Source: Hydractinia symbiolongicarpus
Lineage: Eukaryota > Cnidaria > Hydrozoa > Anthoathecata > Hydractiniidae
DNA: 60,000 nucleotides
Assembly (NCBI RefSeq): GCF_029227915.1
Contig: NC_079882.1
Span: 22,017,001 to 22,077,000 of the forward strand
Reading direction: 5' to 3'
Shown here piece after piece: positions 32,120 through 42,600 of the stretch. The number at the start of each line of letters is the position of its first letter. Position 1 is the stretch's first letter. A model generated the notes under the pieces. The model was not told where the DNA came from and ran no database searches. It saw only the letters and a program-made list of their open reading frames with translations. A program made the translations under genes and the position numbers.

Positions 32120-32774
32120 ATGAGCGATAAACTTTACCTGAGTTTGCCTTGTGCACCCGCGCAAGGCTCTAATCAGGATAAGGGACAGGTCTTCAGACTC
32201 AACAAGATTGAGGAAATAGAACAATATCTCCGGGATGAAATAAAGAAACGGAATAGATTGGAAAAAAATTCAAGATGCACTACACGTGGGTACGCTTTTG
32301 TGACCATGGACTGCTTGGCATTGGCGTAATCATGCCGGGGCTTCGCATTGGAGCTATGGCCTCGGATTTGGGGGTTCCTTGGCCTGTGCCATGGGAGGAC
32401 TCACGATTGCCGCCTGATTAGGTCAGGCCGGTCTCCGGAACGCCTCCAAACGGCTACGTGTCAAATCCAAGAAGCATAAAGGTATAAGGCTGCTCGCGGA
32501 AGCGAAATTAAACCTGATCAGCAAGGCAATGGAGAATGGTGTTATCAGCGACTACGAGTATAGCTTAACCAGCAGGGAGAAGGAGAAGTATATGTTGTTA
32601 AAGGAACAAATGCGACAGCAATTCAATAGGATCGTGAACAGTATTAACGAGCAAGAGCGTAGCCAGCTAGCTGCCAGGGGCAGGGAAGAAGGGAGACAGG
32701 ACGTTTTAAAAAAAACTTCATTCTGTGCAATATGCAAGCACTATGTAGACACACCTCCTGCTTACAGGCCTTAA
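32120..32774 (+). pseudogene. unassigned Polinton protein with central hydrophobic and C-terminal helical part
   Basis: ATG 32120. DKLYLSLPCAPAQGSNQDKG, RLNKIEEIEQYLRDEIKKRNRL; the frame decays through a glycine/alanine-rich hydrophobic centre (32300-32440, at least two shifts), then KSKKHKGIRLLAEAKLNLISKAMENGVISDYEYSLT, KEKYMLLKEQMRQQFNRIVN, and a stop at 32774. The N-terminal NKIEEIEQYLRDEI and the C-terminal AEAKLN...I-S-D-x-E-Y pattern belong to a protein found repeatedly in cnidarian and insect Polintons (from memory, not searched). Function unknown; the hydrophobic centre suggests membrane association. Confidence 0.6.
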
Positions 32775-32782
32775 TTTGTATT

Positions 32783-32815
32783 ATATTTTATAGGCCTTTT
32801 GGACCTATAAAATAT
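32783..32815. terminator. hairpin between convergent genes
   Basis: ATATTTTATAGG at 32783-32794 and its exact inverted copy at 32804-32815, 9-nt loop. It lies between the plus-strand stop at 32774 and the minus-strand stop at 32827, where a shared 3' end signal for the two convergent genes would be expected. Confidence 0.5.
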
Positions 32816-32826
32816 TATATGGTTTT

Positions 32827-33123
32827 TTAATCCTCGCTTAGCAACCATTCTTTCTTAAAGTCCTTATATCGGCATTCCGTTAAATGTACCTGTGGGTAGT
32901 AGTTTTTACCTTGTACATATACTCCTGAAATGGCCAGAATTGCAATCTTGCCAGGGTTCATCATATGGTACCGGCATACCATAAAATTTGGTGGTAATTG
33001 CATCCTTGTAGTATTTGAGTTTGGCGTTCACGTAACAGTCCTTTTTCATAGGTCCTGTCGTCAATTTCTCGGATATTAACTCTTCGATTTTTTGCCATAT
33101 TTGTCGATACTTTTCAACCCAAA
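32827..33123 (-). pseudogene. small unassigned Polinton gene, one frameshift, start lost
   Basis: On the minus strand: WVEKYRQIWQKIEELISEKLTTGP, CYVNAKLKYYKDAITTKFYGMPVPYD, a frameshift near 32935, GVYVQGKNYYPQVHLTECRYKDF, and the stop at 32827. No ATG precedes the first block; it begins directly at the stop of the upstream minus-strand gene, so the natural start is lost or overlapped that gene. The PVPYD and QGKNYYPQV blocks recall a small conserved protein of cnidarian Polintons. Function unknown. Confidence 0.55.
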
Positions 33124-33459
33124 TTAGTATTCCTCAAAATCGAGACTCATTGCCGGTACTGCATTGGCGTTATACCGGATCACCCCATGTGCGGACCTTA
33201 TTTTTGGTGTTTTTACTCTAAGAGCCACCACGAGATCTCGTGTATGGTACATTACTTTATAACGATTATCCTTACCCCCATTAGCAGGGATAGGATATGA
33301 GACTCTTATATAATCTACATTGATATCATCGATATCTGTGAAGGTGGCGGCAAATGAATAGAATAGTTTAGTGCTAACAAGCTCATTCTCAAATTTCAGC
33401 ATCTTGTTTATTGTATTTTGAAAGACTGCAGAGAATTGCATGTCATCGTACATACGCAA
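33124..33459 (-). CDS. 111-residue Polinton protein, function unknown
   Basis: Apparently intact. The frame can start at 33459 or at a nearby codon; an ATG is present (MRMYDDMQFS). SAVFQNTINKMLKFENELVST, FTDIDDINVDYIRVSYPI, a basic middle, then VVALRVKTPKIRSAHGVIRYNANAVPAMSLDFEEY. The alternating hydrophobic pattern suggests a beta-rich fold. It is followed immediately by the preceding entry on the same strand. A single-strand DNA-binding or capsid-associated role would fit the size, but nothing in the sequence shows it. Confidence 0.6.
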   Translation of the reverse strand: MRMYDDMQFSAVFQNTINKMLKFENELVSTKLFYSFAATFTDIDDINVDYIRVSYPIPANGGKDNRYKVMYHTRDLVVALRVKTPKIRSAHGVIRYNANAVPAMSLDFEEY

Positions 33460-33539
33460 CCTCCTCCGTTATATGTGATATGTTCATTGTGGTAATACTA
33501 ACATAACTATATACCCCTACCACAAACCTCATTCATTTA

Positions 33540-33701
33540 TTAAAACGTCAAGACGGTCCTACAGGTCCTCTGTTCATGGGACCCCTCCTTCTCCGATTCT
33601 TGTACTAATGCCAGGGCCATGAGAGGTAAGAAGCCAGCCATAAATGCAATCAATGTTGCGGTTCTGAAGATATCGAATTTTGATTGACAGTTAACGCACA
33701 T
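33540..33701 (-). CDS. small membrane protein at the right edge of the Polinton
   Basis: ATG 33701 to TAA 33540, 53 residues: a short polar start with CVNCQ, one hydrophobic segment (TATLIAFMAGFLPLMALALV, about residues 14-33), and a charged end. Intact, GC-richer than the flank and on the same strand as the two neighbouring genes, which supports it belonging to the element. It is short enough that chance cannot be excluded. Confidence 0.4.
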   Translation of the reverse strand: MCVNCQSKFDIFRTATLIAFMAGFLPLMALALVQESEKEGSHEQRTCRTVLTF

Positions 33702-33710
33702 TTATTATGG

Positions 33711-33735
33711 TATCTTACAACCATGTTGTAAGATA
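33711..33735. repeat. 10-bp palindrome at the right border of the Polinton
   Basis: TATCTTACAA and TTGTAAGATA separated by CCATG, a perfect hairpin placed just outside the last supported gene. Confidence 0.8.
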
Positions 33736-35533
33736 ACGTTTCACACCAACCCCAAAAATTAGACTAGGTCTTGGCCATGCTGTGATTATTAGGGATATAA
33801 CATCACCAAACACTGCATGGTATTGCATATTGGGGATTTGTTGTGTTTGAACGTGGGCGTGCGCGTGCGCGTTTTAGGGGCTGCGCCAGAAGGAACATTT
33901 CTCTATCTCTTGGTGGAATTTTTGTTGAATTGAAATAGTGAAACTCCTCCAGGAACTGATTGTCATCAACCACCTCCATAATATTTTTTTAAGATGATAT
34001 TTATCAAAAAATAACATTTTGTAAACATTTTATTAAATTTCAATGCGCTATCCGAAAATGTACAATCCTGTTCATAATTTTTTTTGGACAATGACAGTTT
34101 TGGCTATTTCCTGAATTGGTAAAACGTCATCGCCTGACGAATGCTTCGTGGCCGAAAGACGTAGGATGGGTGAGAAAAATTAGCCGCAGTTTCTGTAATG
34201 TTCGCATTATGGAACATTTATGCTTGGTGTTCCGCGGAGGTCAAGGAAATGGAGAAAATAGACGATGCTGACGTTAGCAAGAAATATTAAGTTTGAGTTT
34301 TCACATTTAACCAAATAACGCAGTGTTTATTCCAATAATTTTTGAAACACGATTGCAGATGTGTAATTTTCAAGATCTCAACCTCGGTCAAAACCGGTTT
34401 TCCCAAATAGAGACAATAAATTTAAGATATCTCCCTGCTTGACACGACGCTGATATTCTATGGCAAAAAAACTGTACCTAAAATTATTGTAGTTTTAGTT
34501 GTTGTCTTTTTCGTGATGGCCAGCATAACACAATACATGGAAACTGATTTGTTTCTTTACATTTCTACGGAAGAAAATTTTTCTTTGGAATCTTTAAAGT
34601 ATAAATCTTTTCAATAAACAATATGGTGCCCATCGATATGTTTTTAAAAATTTGCCATCAAATACGATGAACACACTATGCTAACACTTGGAGGAAGTTA
34701 GGACAATTTTAATACAGTTTCACCTAAAAATTATGTTTCTACAAATTTTCTTCAAATTGGTATTTAAATTTAGTATTAAAAAGTTAAACTTTCAATGTAA
34801 CGTGATGTTTTTTTGTTCACTGTCTGCAGTGCTCTTCCACGCGTAATGTATTTTTAACAATATAAGTCAGTGTTACTTTTGGACCCTCCCAAAAACATCT
34901 GTATTGGAGTAATTTGGTATCCTAGTGGTATATTGGTATATGGTGGAGTGGTACATCGCATGACATATTTTATGAAACAAATTTCATATTCATCAAATAT
35001 CCTTCTATTAGACATCAACCGGGTTGTGATCAGCAACTGGAATAAAAACTTTCTCAGTATCCACGGCAAAATGTGGATTTCATCTTTTCTACGTAGATCC
35101 TGACAAAGAAAACTGTGAAGCTGGTCGCTGTACAGTTTGTCGATGTTCGTCTGTTTTTCTCACACAAACATTTTCTTGATATTTGCGCCGTTGAGGTACA
35201 TAAAACAAAAATTACAGTTCCACACGACCAAAGACCAAGACCAACCAAAGCTTGCCCGAGGTTACGACGCGTGCATCTATTCTAATGCGCATGCGCATTA
35301 TCCAAAAAGTCGTGTTACATTATAGTGCAGAATCTGAAAAGAAACTGCGTTCCCGACTTATCGCAGAACGCCGGAAAAAGCGCGTCTCATGGAAATTTTG
35401 ATTTCCACCATTGACGTGGTAAAGTTTTTTGGCCAAATTTTAGCTATTGCTAAGTCACTTTTTATCTTGTTCTGAAGTTAAAAACTAATAGGAAGAATTA
35501 GTATTATAGAAATAAAATAAAAGCTATAGCTAA
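33736..35533. other. right flank of the Polinton and AT-rich host DNA
   Basis: 33736-33990 is still moderately GC-rich and contains a minus-strand frame of 58 codons (33803-33979) that cannot be judged. Beyond 34000 the sequence is AT-rich with no supported gene. A short hairpin-rich stretch at 34121-34175 is discussed among the rejected items. Confidence 0.4.
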
Positions 35534-35702
35534 TTATCTAATAGTGTTAACAATATCGTGCCTGTTTTCTTTCGCCTTATTCCTGCCATCTAAACTTTCA
35601 ATAGATGGTAGATCCCAGGTTGGCATGTTGTCCCCAAAACTGTACTCATTGTCAACTTCCCCGTTTTTTTGCAGTATTTTTAAGTACTGGCTTGTCACCA
35701 TG
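35534..35702 (-). pseudogene. truncated duplicate of the mucin-like gene's cytoplasmic tail
   Basis: Closely matches the 3' coding end of the mucin-like gene at 39700-39870: EYSFGDNMPTWDLPSIES and KAKENRHDIVNT here against EYSFGDDMLAWDLPPIES and KSKENGHGIVNT there. An indel in an A-run near 35675 breaks the frame, and nothing upstream resembles the membrane or Ser/Thr part. It is a partial local duplication lying about 4 kb downstream of the parent gene and on the same strand. Confidence 0.85.
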
Positions 35703-36978
35703 TTTATAGGAGCAACTTAAGAGATATTCCATGTCAAATTAAAAACGTTTCGCTTTTTGTACGAATATCTATTTTTTTTTCAAATAGAGACAACAATGCC
35801 ACGCAACGCTTCACCCTCTATTGTGTTATTGTAGCTCCAGTTGATTCTCGATACCATTTTCGTTTGAGTGATGACACACCATATGGAATCGATCACGTTA
35901 TTCGCAGCATCATTCTTAAATATGACATTAAAAATAAAGGGCTGTGGATTTAGATGACACCCCTCTCGTTATATAAAAAGAAACAATCTTTCTATCATCT
36001 CAAAGACGTGCTGTTGATCACGGAAAAAGGGCCATTGATGGAATGTTTAGTTTTATTCTACGAAAAGATATTGTAACAAATAACATATTTTTTAATAAAA
36101 GTGAAGATTTTGTAGATTATCTTGTAATAAAATGACCACAGTTTATTTATAGCCATTTGCCAAGAAAGGATATAGTCAAGTAAGCTGCGCAAGTGAATTT
36201 AATGGTTGTCCTACTGCATGTTGATTTTCACACCAAATGAACCAGTAGTTTGCATGCAATGCCTGTGTTAATGCTTGCAATTTTACTTTAAAGAATGCTT
36301 GGGAGGGAATGCTGAATAACAATGTGACGATAGTATTGAGGGTGATGATGGCGATGATCACAGTAATAAAAATACAAAATAGATATAAATATTATGTAGT
36401 TCTTAATCTCACGGTCACACAACCGTAACGAAACTCAAGTTTTGATACATTTTTAAATTTTACTAGATCCTAATGCAATTAAACAAGCTAATCGCCAACA
36501 ACATCAATTATTCCCCTTCACCTGCTTATTGTTATCGAATCTTATGAAATTTATCACGTCTTAAGATGCAAGACCCTCCAAGAAGACCTGAGAAAGAAAT
36601 AGAAAAGAGGCGCCTATTCAATAAAAAGAAGGACAAAAAAATCGTAATTTCACGAGAACTTTCTGATTTTCTAAAATGTATTGAAAATAAATAATATGGG
36701 GGAAGGGGGTGAATGGAAACAATGGTTTGGAAAATAGAAAGAATGAATGTTTCAAAAAAAACCTTTGTGGTTGCTCAACTCAGTTAAATGACATTTCACT
36801 GCATTTTTTTTAAATTTCTTGCATCACACCTTGGAGGATTACACTGAGGCAAAACTTACCAGCCGCAATACTTTGCTCATATTAATTAAATAAATTAATT
36901 GGGGATTGGATTGACTGCGAGAGGGGGCAGGGTGGAATAAAATCCTCAAACTAACAATCAGGAGGGGAGGGGGGTTAT
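35703..36978. other. AT-rich DNA without a supported gene
   Basis: No coding signal or clear repeat structure. Confidence 0.4.
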
Positions 36979-37727
36979 TTAACCCTATTCGGTCCGGGGT
37001 TTTTCGAACATACTATGACCGGGGGGGCGGATTCCACCCCCCCTCAATAACTTTTCATAGGATTGTTCAAATTGAATCAAACTTGGCACACTTATAGTAC
37101 GTCATAAAAGGAACAAAATGGTGGCAATAAATTTTTGCTTGCGTCAGCACATTTCTGTGACGTCATCAGAAGCTTGAAAATAGTTAGAAATGCCACTATC
37201 TGCTTAAAATATAATTACTTTTGTTCTAGAGCGAATTTTTACATTCTGCTTGAAGTTTCTGAAAGCTAAATAAAATTTTTTTAACATATCTTCCGGTTTT
37301 CACATGGATCGAATAAAAAATCGCCAAAAATTGCCCGCAAAATCTTTTTTTTCCCGATTTTCGGGTAAAATCCGACAAAATCGGGAAATCGGATTAGTCA
37401 CGTGTCAAAAATTTTCAAAATGATTTTTCTTGATGAAACAAAGTTGTGTTGCAAGTTTCAAGTTCTAAGGATAATCCTAACAGGAGTTATTATATTTTCC
37501 CCATTATAAGGATTTCATAGAGATTTTAGGGGTAGTTTCGAGTAATGACCAATATCAAAGCCTCTGAAAGGTATGGAACCTAAAAATTTAGCATGCAGGT
37601 GTCTGATAGATAAATGTTGAAACTCAGTAAGTATCATAGCCATATAAGAAAGCAATCAGGAGTTATTATAAAAAAACCGTCAGGGGGGGGGCGGAATCCG
37701 CCCCCCCCCCGGACCGAATAGGGTTAA
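36979..37727. mobile_element. piggyBac-like MITE
   Basis: TTAA at 36979-36982 and at 37724-37727 flank inverted termini CCCTATTCGGTCCGGGG (from 36983) and CCGGACCGAATAGGG (to 37723). Subterminal GGGGGGCGGATTCC blocks are inverted as well. TTAA duplication with CCC-starting termini is the piggyBac signature. The 741-bp interior has no transposase. Confidence 0.8.
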
Positions 37728-39695
37728 TACTCTAAAGTAGTATGTATTAAATGAATTTTAATTCAAATATTACCTAATTACACGCTTACCGACTATTCCT
37801 TTAAGTAAAATTATTTCCTTACACTTTTTCAAAGTGTAATGATTCATTCGAACCTTATGGCAAGTAATATGTTATAAATTTCACTTGTAAAATGTTGTAA
37901 AAATGTTACTGTAACGATTCGATCAAACGCCCTTCCTTTCAATGACCTTTTCTAATTAACTAATAACGCAGATGTTGAGTTGCACCGATAAAGATCTTCA
38001 TAAATACCCATACGAAATATGAGAAAAGTATATGGTCGACGCTGTATTATATCTTAATATAATTGACGATGACAACGTTGATGATGATGTACATACTATG
38101 TGAAAATATATGTATTAGATCGGCAAAAAAAAATAGAAAAAAATCAAAAAATCATTGAATGCCCCCCCCCCCCTCCTTTAAACGCCTCCCTTACTAGACG
38201 CCCTAGGTATCTAAAGAAATAATAAACACCTTGGAGGTCTCTAAGGTGCACCAAAATAAGAAAAATAACTGTTCTAGGCTTTCATCGAAGTAGTACCGTA
38301 GCTGCATAAACATGAGTGTTTTTATTAACAATATCTAAAGTCCCAATCCTGATAAAAGAAAAGGTATCTTATTCTTCTACTAAATCTTTAAATGTCTTTA
38401 TATGAAAGTAAAAGTAGCCAAAATGTTCAAAAAAGACAAGATTGTCTTCTGGCGCATTAAACTCACCCGGTGGGCCATCTTACGTACCGTAAAATTATAC
38501 ACAACTCCTTCCCGATTTTTATTACTGTTAACGCCACTGTAGTTATTCTGCATCTATATTATAATACCCGTATACGTCTGTCCGTTTGTCACGCAAAATG
38601 GTAGCTTAGCTGTGCAAGTAGCGAGACGCTCACAGTACGGTATAAAATAGGCGGGCGAACCCGTGGATTTTTCCACGGGCTAACGACTAGTCTACTTAAA
38701 TAGGTGCTCCGGCGAGAGAAAAACTCCTAGTTAAAAGAGTGCCATAACTTTTTCTCCTTTATTAACCTTTTAAATTCACTCTTTTCTTTGACGTTCAAAA
38801 TCAAAAAAATTCTTCTATATCATACATAAGACCTACATGGAAAAGCTGTTAGGAATAGAAACTTTTCGAATATTTAAGCTCTACCTTGTTGCTACTCGAA
38901 ACACGGTAAAGTAAATGTTTGAATGGCAACTAAACACAAAAGCTCTATTTTGACATGTTGTTAAAAATGGGTGCTAAATTATAAAAAATGAAGAAACGCA
39001 TATTAACTACGGCTCTTTCATTATATGAACAACAGCTATTTCTTTACTAAGAAATGCTTTCTTTCAACAGGCTGCGTAGAAAACAAAAGAGACTTAGTCT
39101 AGTGATAAAAATAACATTGCAAATTGCGCAAGTAGGCAAACAAAAGCGAGAAGTAACAACATTATAGCTTTGTTAAGTTTGTTACCTTGGGCCCACTTAG
39201 TAAATGCGACTAGAAGATTTTAAATGCTGACGTATTGGCAAAAGTATCGACTTTATAGTCTGTCGGCTGTAGATTATTGACCATATGACGCGTTATAAGT
39301 TCAGCCTTATTTGTAAAATGACCAAAAATGTCGTCATTTCAATACTGTTGATTAAAATTAGTTACATTTGTTTATTTTTTATTCATACTTGTAATGATGT
39401 TTCCTAAGCTATATGTTTCTTGTTACATATTCTAGTCATTTACTTCAAATGTTAGGTGCTATGAATTTACTCTGTGAAGTCGGAATAAACAAATAAATAA
39501 ATAAATAAATTTCTCTGTACACAAGAAGTTTTATTCTCGTTTATCTAATTAATATATACTTAAAAATAGTTTAGTTTTGCATTACTGTTTCCGTGTAATT
39601 TTCACTGCATGTGAATTTTTGTCGTTTTAAAAATTTAAATCTATCGGATTATGACATTTAGGTTACTATAAAATTAGTCAGTAAATCGTTGTTGA
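37728..39695. other. AT-rich DNA with a hairpin and a LINE-type tail
   Basis: A C13 run at 38162-38174, a perfect 8-bp hairpin CCCGTGGA/TCCACGGG at 38660-38679, and (AAAT)n at 39489-39511 preceded by GTCGGAATAAAC, which looks like the 3' end of a plus-strand retroposon. No gene. Confidence 0.5.
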
Positions 39696-42600
39696 TTAGT
39701 CCTCATCTAATGCAGTGTTAACAATACCGTGCCCGTTTTCTTTTGACTTATTCTTGGCATCTGGACTTTCAATAGGTGGTAGATCCCAGGCTAGCATGTC
39801 GTCACCAAAACTGTACTCATTGTGAACTTTCCCGTTTGGTTCTGCAGCATTTTTAAGTACTGGCTCATCACCATACATATTAACAATCTTGGCACGTGGA
39901 AGGGATTGAAAATTTCCGAGCTCATAATCCAAATCTGATGATAATTTAAACTTGCCGGTTGTTTCGTTCCGCCGGCAACCGACGATAATAACAGCAATTA
40001 TGACGATGATAACGAACCCAACGACACTAAATATAGTGACATATAAAATCAAAAGACTTTTCTTTTTAGGCTCTGCTGTTGTAGTTGTAGTTGGAGTGGA
40101 TGGAAGGTCTGTTGTCGGAGTGGCAGTAATAATTCTGGTTGTCGTCGATGTTATTGTCGATACTGTAGCTGGAGGAACTGTGATCGATTTGAACGATTTA
40201 GCTTGGAAGGTAGTACCATTTACAGTGAAATTTCCACCATCTGCTTTTATCGAGTTGTTCAATTTTGTCACTATTTGTTCATCTGAGAGGGACGATTTAA
40301 TGGTGTACTTCACAATGATGGAGCCACACGAAATCGGATTCTCTGGGTAGGATATAACAGATTTATCAATTTCAAGTGTGTTGGCGAGAAACTCAGTATG
40401 TTTATCTAGAAATAACTTTTGCAAAGTTGTATTTGACAGAAGTATACTACAGTTTCCTCCTTCGAATGTAGATTGGCCATTGTGTTTCCTTTGGATGCCG
40501 ATGGATGACGAACTCGGTACTGAGGAAGGACTCGCCTTTATTTGTGTACTTAGTGCCGTGAACACACTTGTACTAACTGTAGATATAAGAGTTGGGCTAA
40601 AAGTGATCAAGGTTATAAGTTCTGACGATTTAGAAACATGGGGAGAAAGAGAGGAGGTTTTGCTTGACAGAACATTAAACGAGCTAGATGGTGTAACCAT
40701 CGTTTTTACAGAAATTGTAGATGTAGTCTTGTGCAAACCAATAGATGTAAAAGATGAAGTTTTACTTGTCTGTGGACCTATTTCCGATGTGGATACCAAC
40801 ATTGTTGAACTTTCTTTCGTTGATGAAGGTATAAGAGAGGATGTTTTGCTTGACAAAACATTAAACGAGCTAGATAATGTAACCATAGTTTTCACAGAAG
40901 TTGTAGAAATGGTGTGTAAATAAATAGAGGTAAAAGATGAAGTCTGTGATTTTATTTCAGATAACACCATTGTTGCAGTATCTTTCGTTGATGAAGGTAT
41001 TTTTGTGTTTGTCCGATAAGGAAGTGATTTTGTTGCTGATACAGAAGAGATAGATGGTTTTAACGTTTTAGAGGCAGAATTTACCAATGTTGTTGTTATT
41101 GATACAGAAGGAAAGGTAGCGGTAGGGAAGGTAGTGTTTGCTGTTTTGCTTTTCGTTGCTGAAGTCGGCGACAATTTGAACGTCGCGGTATTAGATTTTG
41201 TTGGATTAGTGGATGATGTTGCAGAAGGTATTGTTTGAGTAATTATTAGACTGGTTGCTTTTTCCACTATTGAAGTTAAAGTTGAAGTTGAATTTTGGGT
41301 AATACGTAATGTGAACGTATTGGGGACACTTATTACAGTCGACATTTTTTTCGTTTGACCTGTATTTAAGGAACTGTGATAATTTGTTGTATGAGTTGTT
41401 GGTGACATTAGAGGTTTTGTAAATGAACCTGAGGAATTTACAGAAAGTGTACTGAGTTGAGTCGTTAATGCTAATGACCATATTGAACTCGATGCAATCG
41501 TTTCGTTCTTGTTCGAAGTTTCATTGTCGTACATTATCGCCCTTCTCTTCACGGAGTGGTGCTGACAATACTTTTGAACGAGTTCAGATTCATCATTTGT
41601 TGGATCCTGCAAATAAAAAGCTTTTTTTACTGAACAGCAGACTTGATAAAGTATAAGAAATAACAATTTCTTTTAAATAATTATAGAACAAAAGTGATAA
41701 ATATTTAATTAATAAATATCACTTTTAACTAAGTTGTTCAAAAGTACAGTTTGGTTTTTAAATGAATTATCTCTTATTATTATCAAGGCTGGCCGCTCAG
41801 CATGTTGAATCTTTTATTGCACAAACCATACTTTATAGAATTTTGATTGCTTTTCGAAAAAATATTGTTCATCGCAAACGCTTTAAACGCTAAATTGTTT
41901 TAATTTTCAAGGCTGCGACCGGAAAAAATCATCTAATTTGCCATGCAGAATTAGTGTAACAATTCAAAAGAAATATATTTTCCGATTACAAACCTCCCTT
42001 ATATATGCAAATTGTATCTGCGCAGTGGATCATTATTGATATTGTTCGTTTAATTGTCTTAAGTTTTTTTGGATTAGGAGTACGGCACGTAAGGCAGCGT
42101 GTCCCATCCAAGACATCATTGTTGAATGTCAATAGAGAAAAGTTTACAAACTTGCTGCAAGCTAAAGACTGTGGCATGCTTTTTTAATGCATATTTCTTT
42201 CGCCTTATTTTTTTTTATTGTATGCAAAATGATGATTTTAAAAAAAAAACGGATGTTGATTATGGACATCTTTTATGCTTATTATTGAAAAGAAAAACAT
42301 TATAACAACATGGCATGCTTATTTCATCTTTAACTTTCATCTCTTTATTTTCTAGGGCGTTCTTTTGACCTATCCTCTGAAATCGAATGACATAGGTAAC
42401 CAAAGGTTACAAATGTTACAGCCTTCTGGACTTTTTTGACAAGCTGTCATTATCCAGTGCATTTTCCTGACTGTAGCCAACGCCCACATTCCTAGTTTTC
42501 CAACGTACTTTCTTTTAGTTTTCCCATATACAGCCTCCTATTATTCACAGCTCCTCAAATGTTCTTATTTGTGTTCTTTCGAGAAATAAGGAAGTCATCT

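Larger units (their letters stand above)
17999..33701. mobile_element. degenerate Polinton/Maverick (polintovirus-like) element
   Basis: About 15.7 kb of GC-richer sequence set in AT-rich DNA and packed with intronless genes on both strands. The diagnostic set is present: protein-primed family B DNA polymerase, retroviral-type integrase, FtsK/HerA-like packaging ATPase and double jelly-roll capsid protein, together with accessory genes known from cnidarian Polintons. Almost every gene has frameshifts or in-frame stops, so the copy is inactive. The length fits a nearly complete element (family range about 15-20 kb). The terminal inverted repeats and 6-bp target duplication expected of the family were not seen. 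No cysteine protease of the adenain type was recognised. The borders are set by the outermost supported genes and by the composition change, and may be off by a few hundred bases. Confidence 0.93.

Noticed and set aside
33803-33979. Minus-strand frame of 58 codons outside the last Polinton gene
   Set aside because: Arg/Pro-rich end comes from a GCGCGTGCGC simple stretch; no evidence for expression or family.
34121-34175. Hammerhead-ribozyme-like core (CTGACGA, a hairpin, GAAA, with ACGTC/GACGT flanks)
   Set aside because: The piece between the possible cleavage site and CTGACGA is only five nt, so stem I cannot form, and the base pair next to GAAA mismatches. It looks like an ordinary hairpin.
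34854-35325. Overlapping frames on both strands right of the Polinton
   Set aside because: Neither strand shows a consistent coding pattern; no domain recognised.
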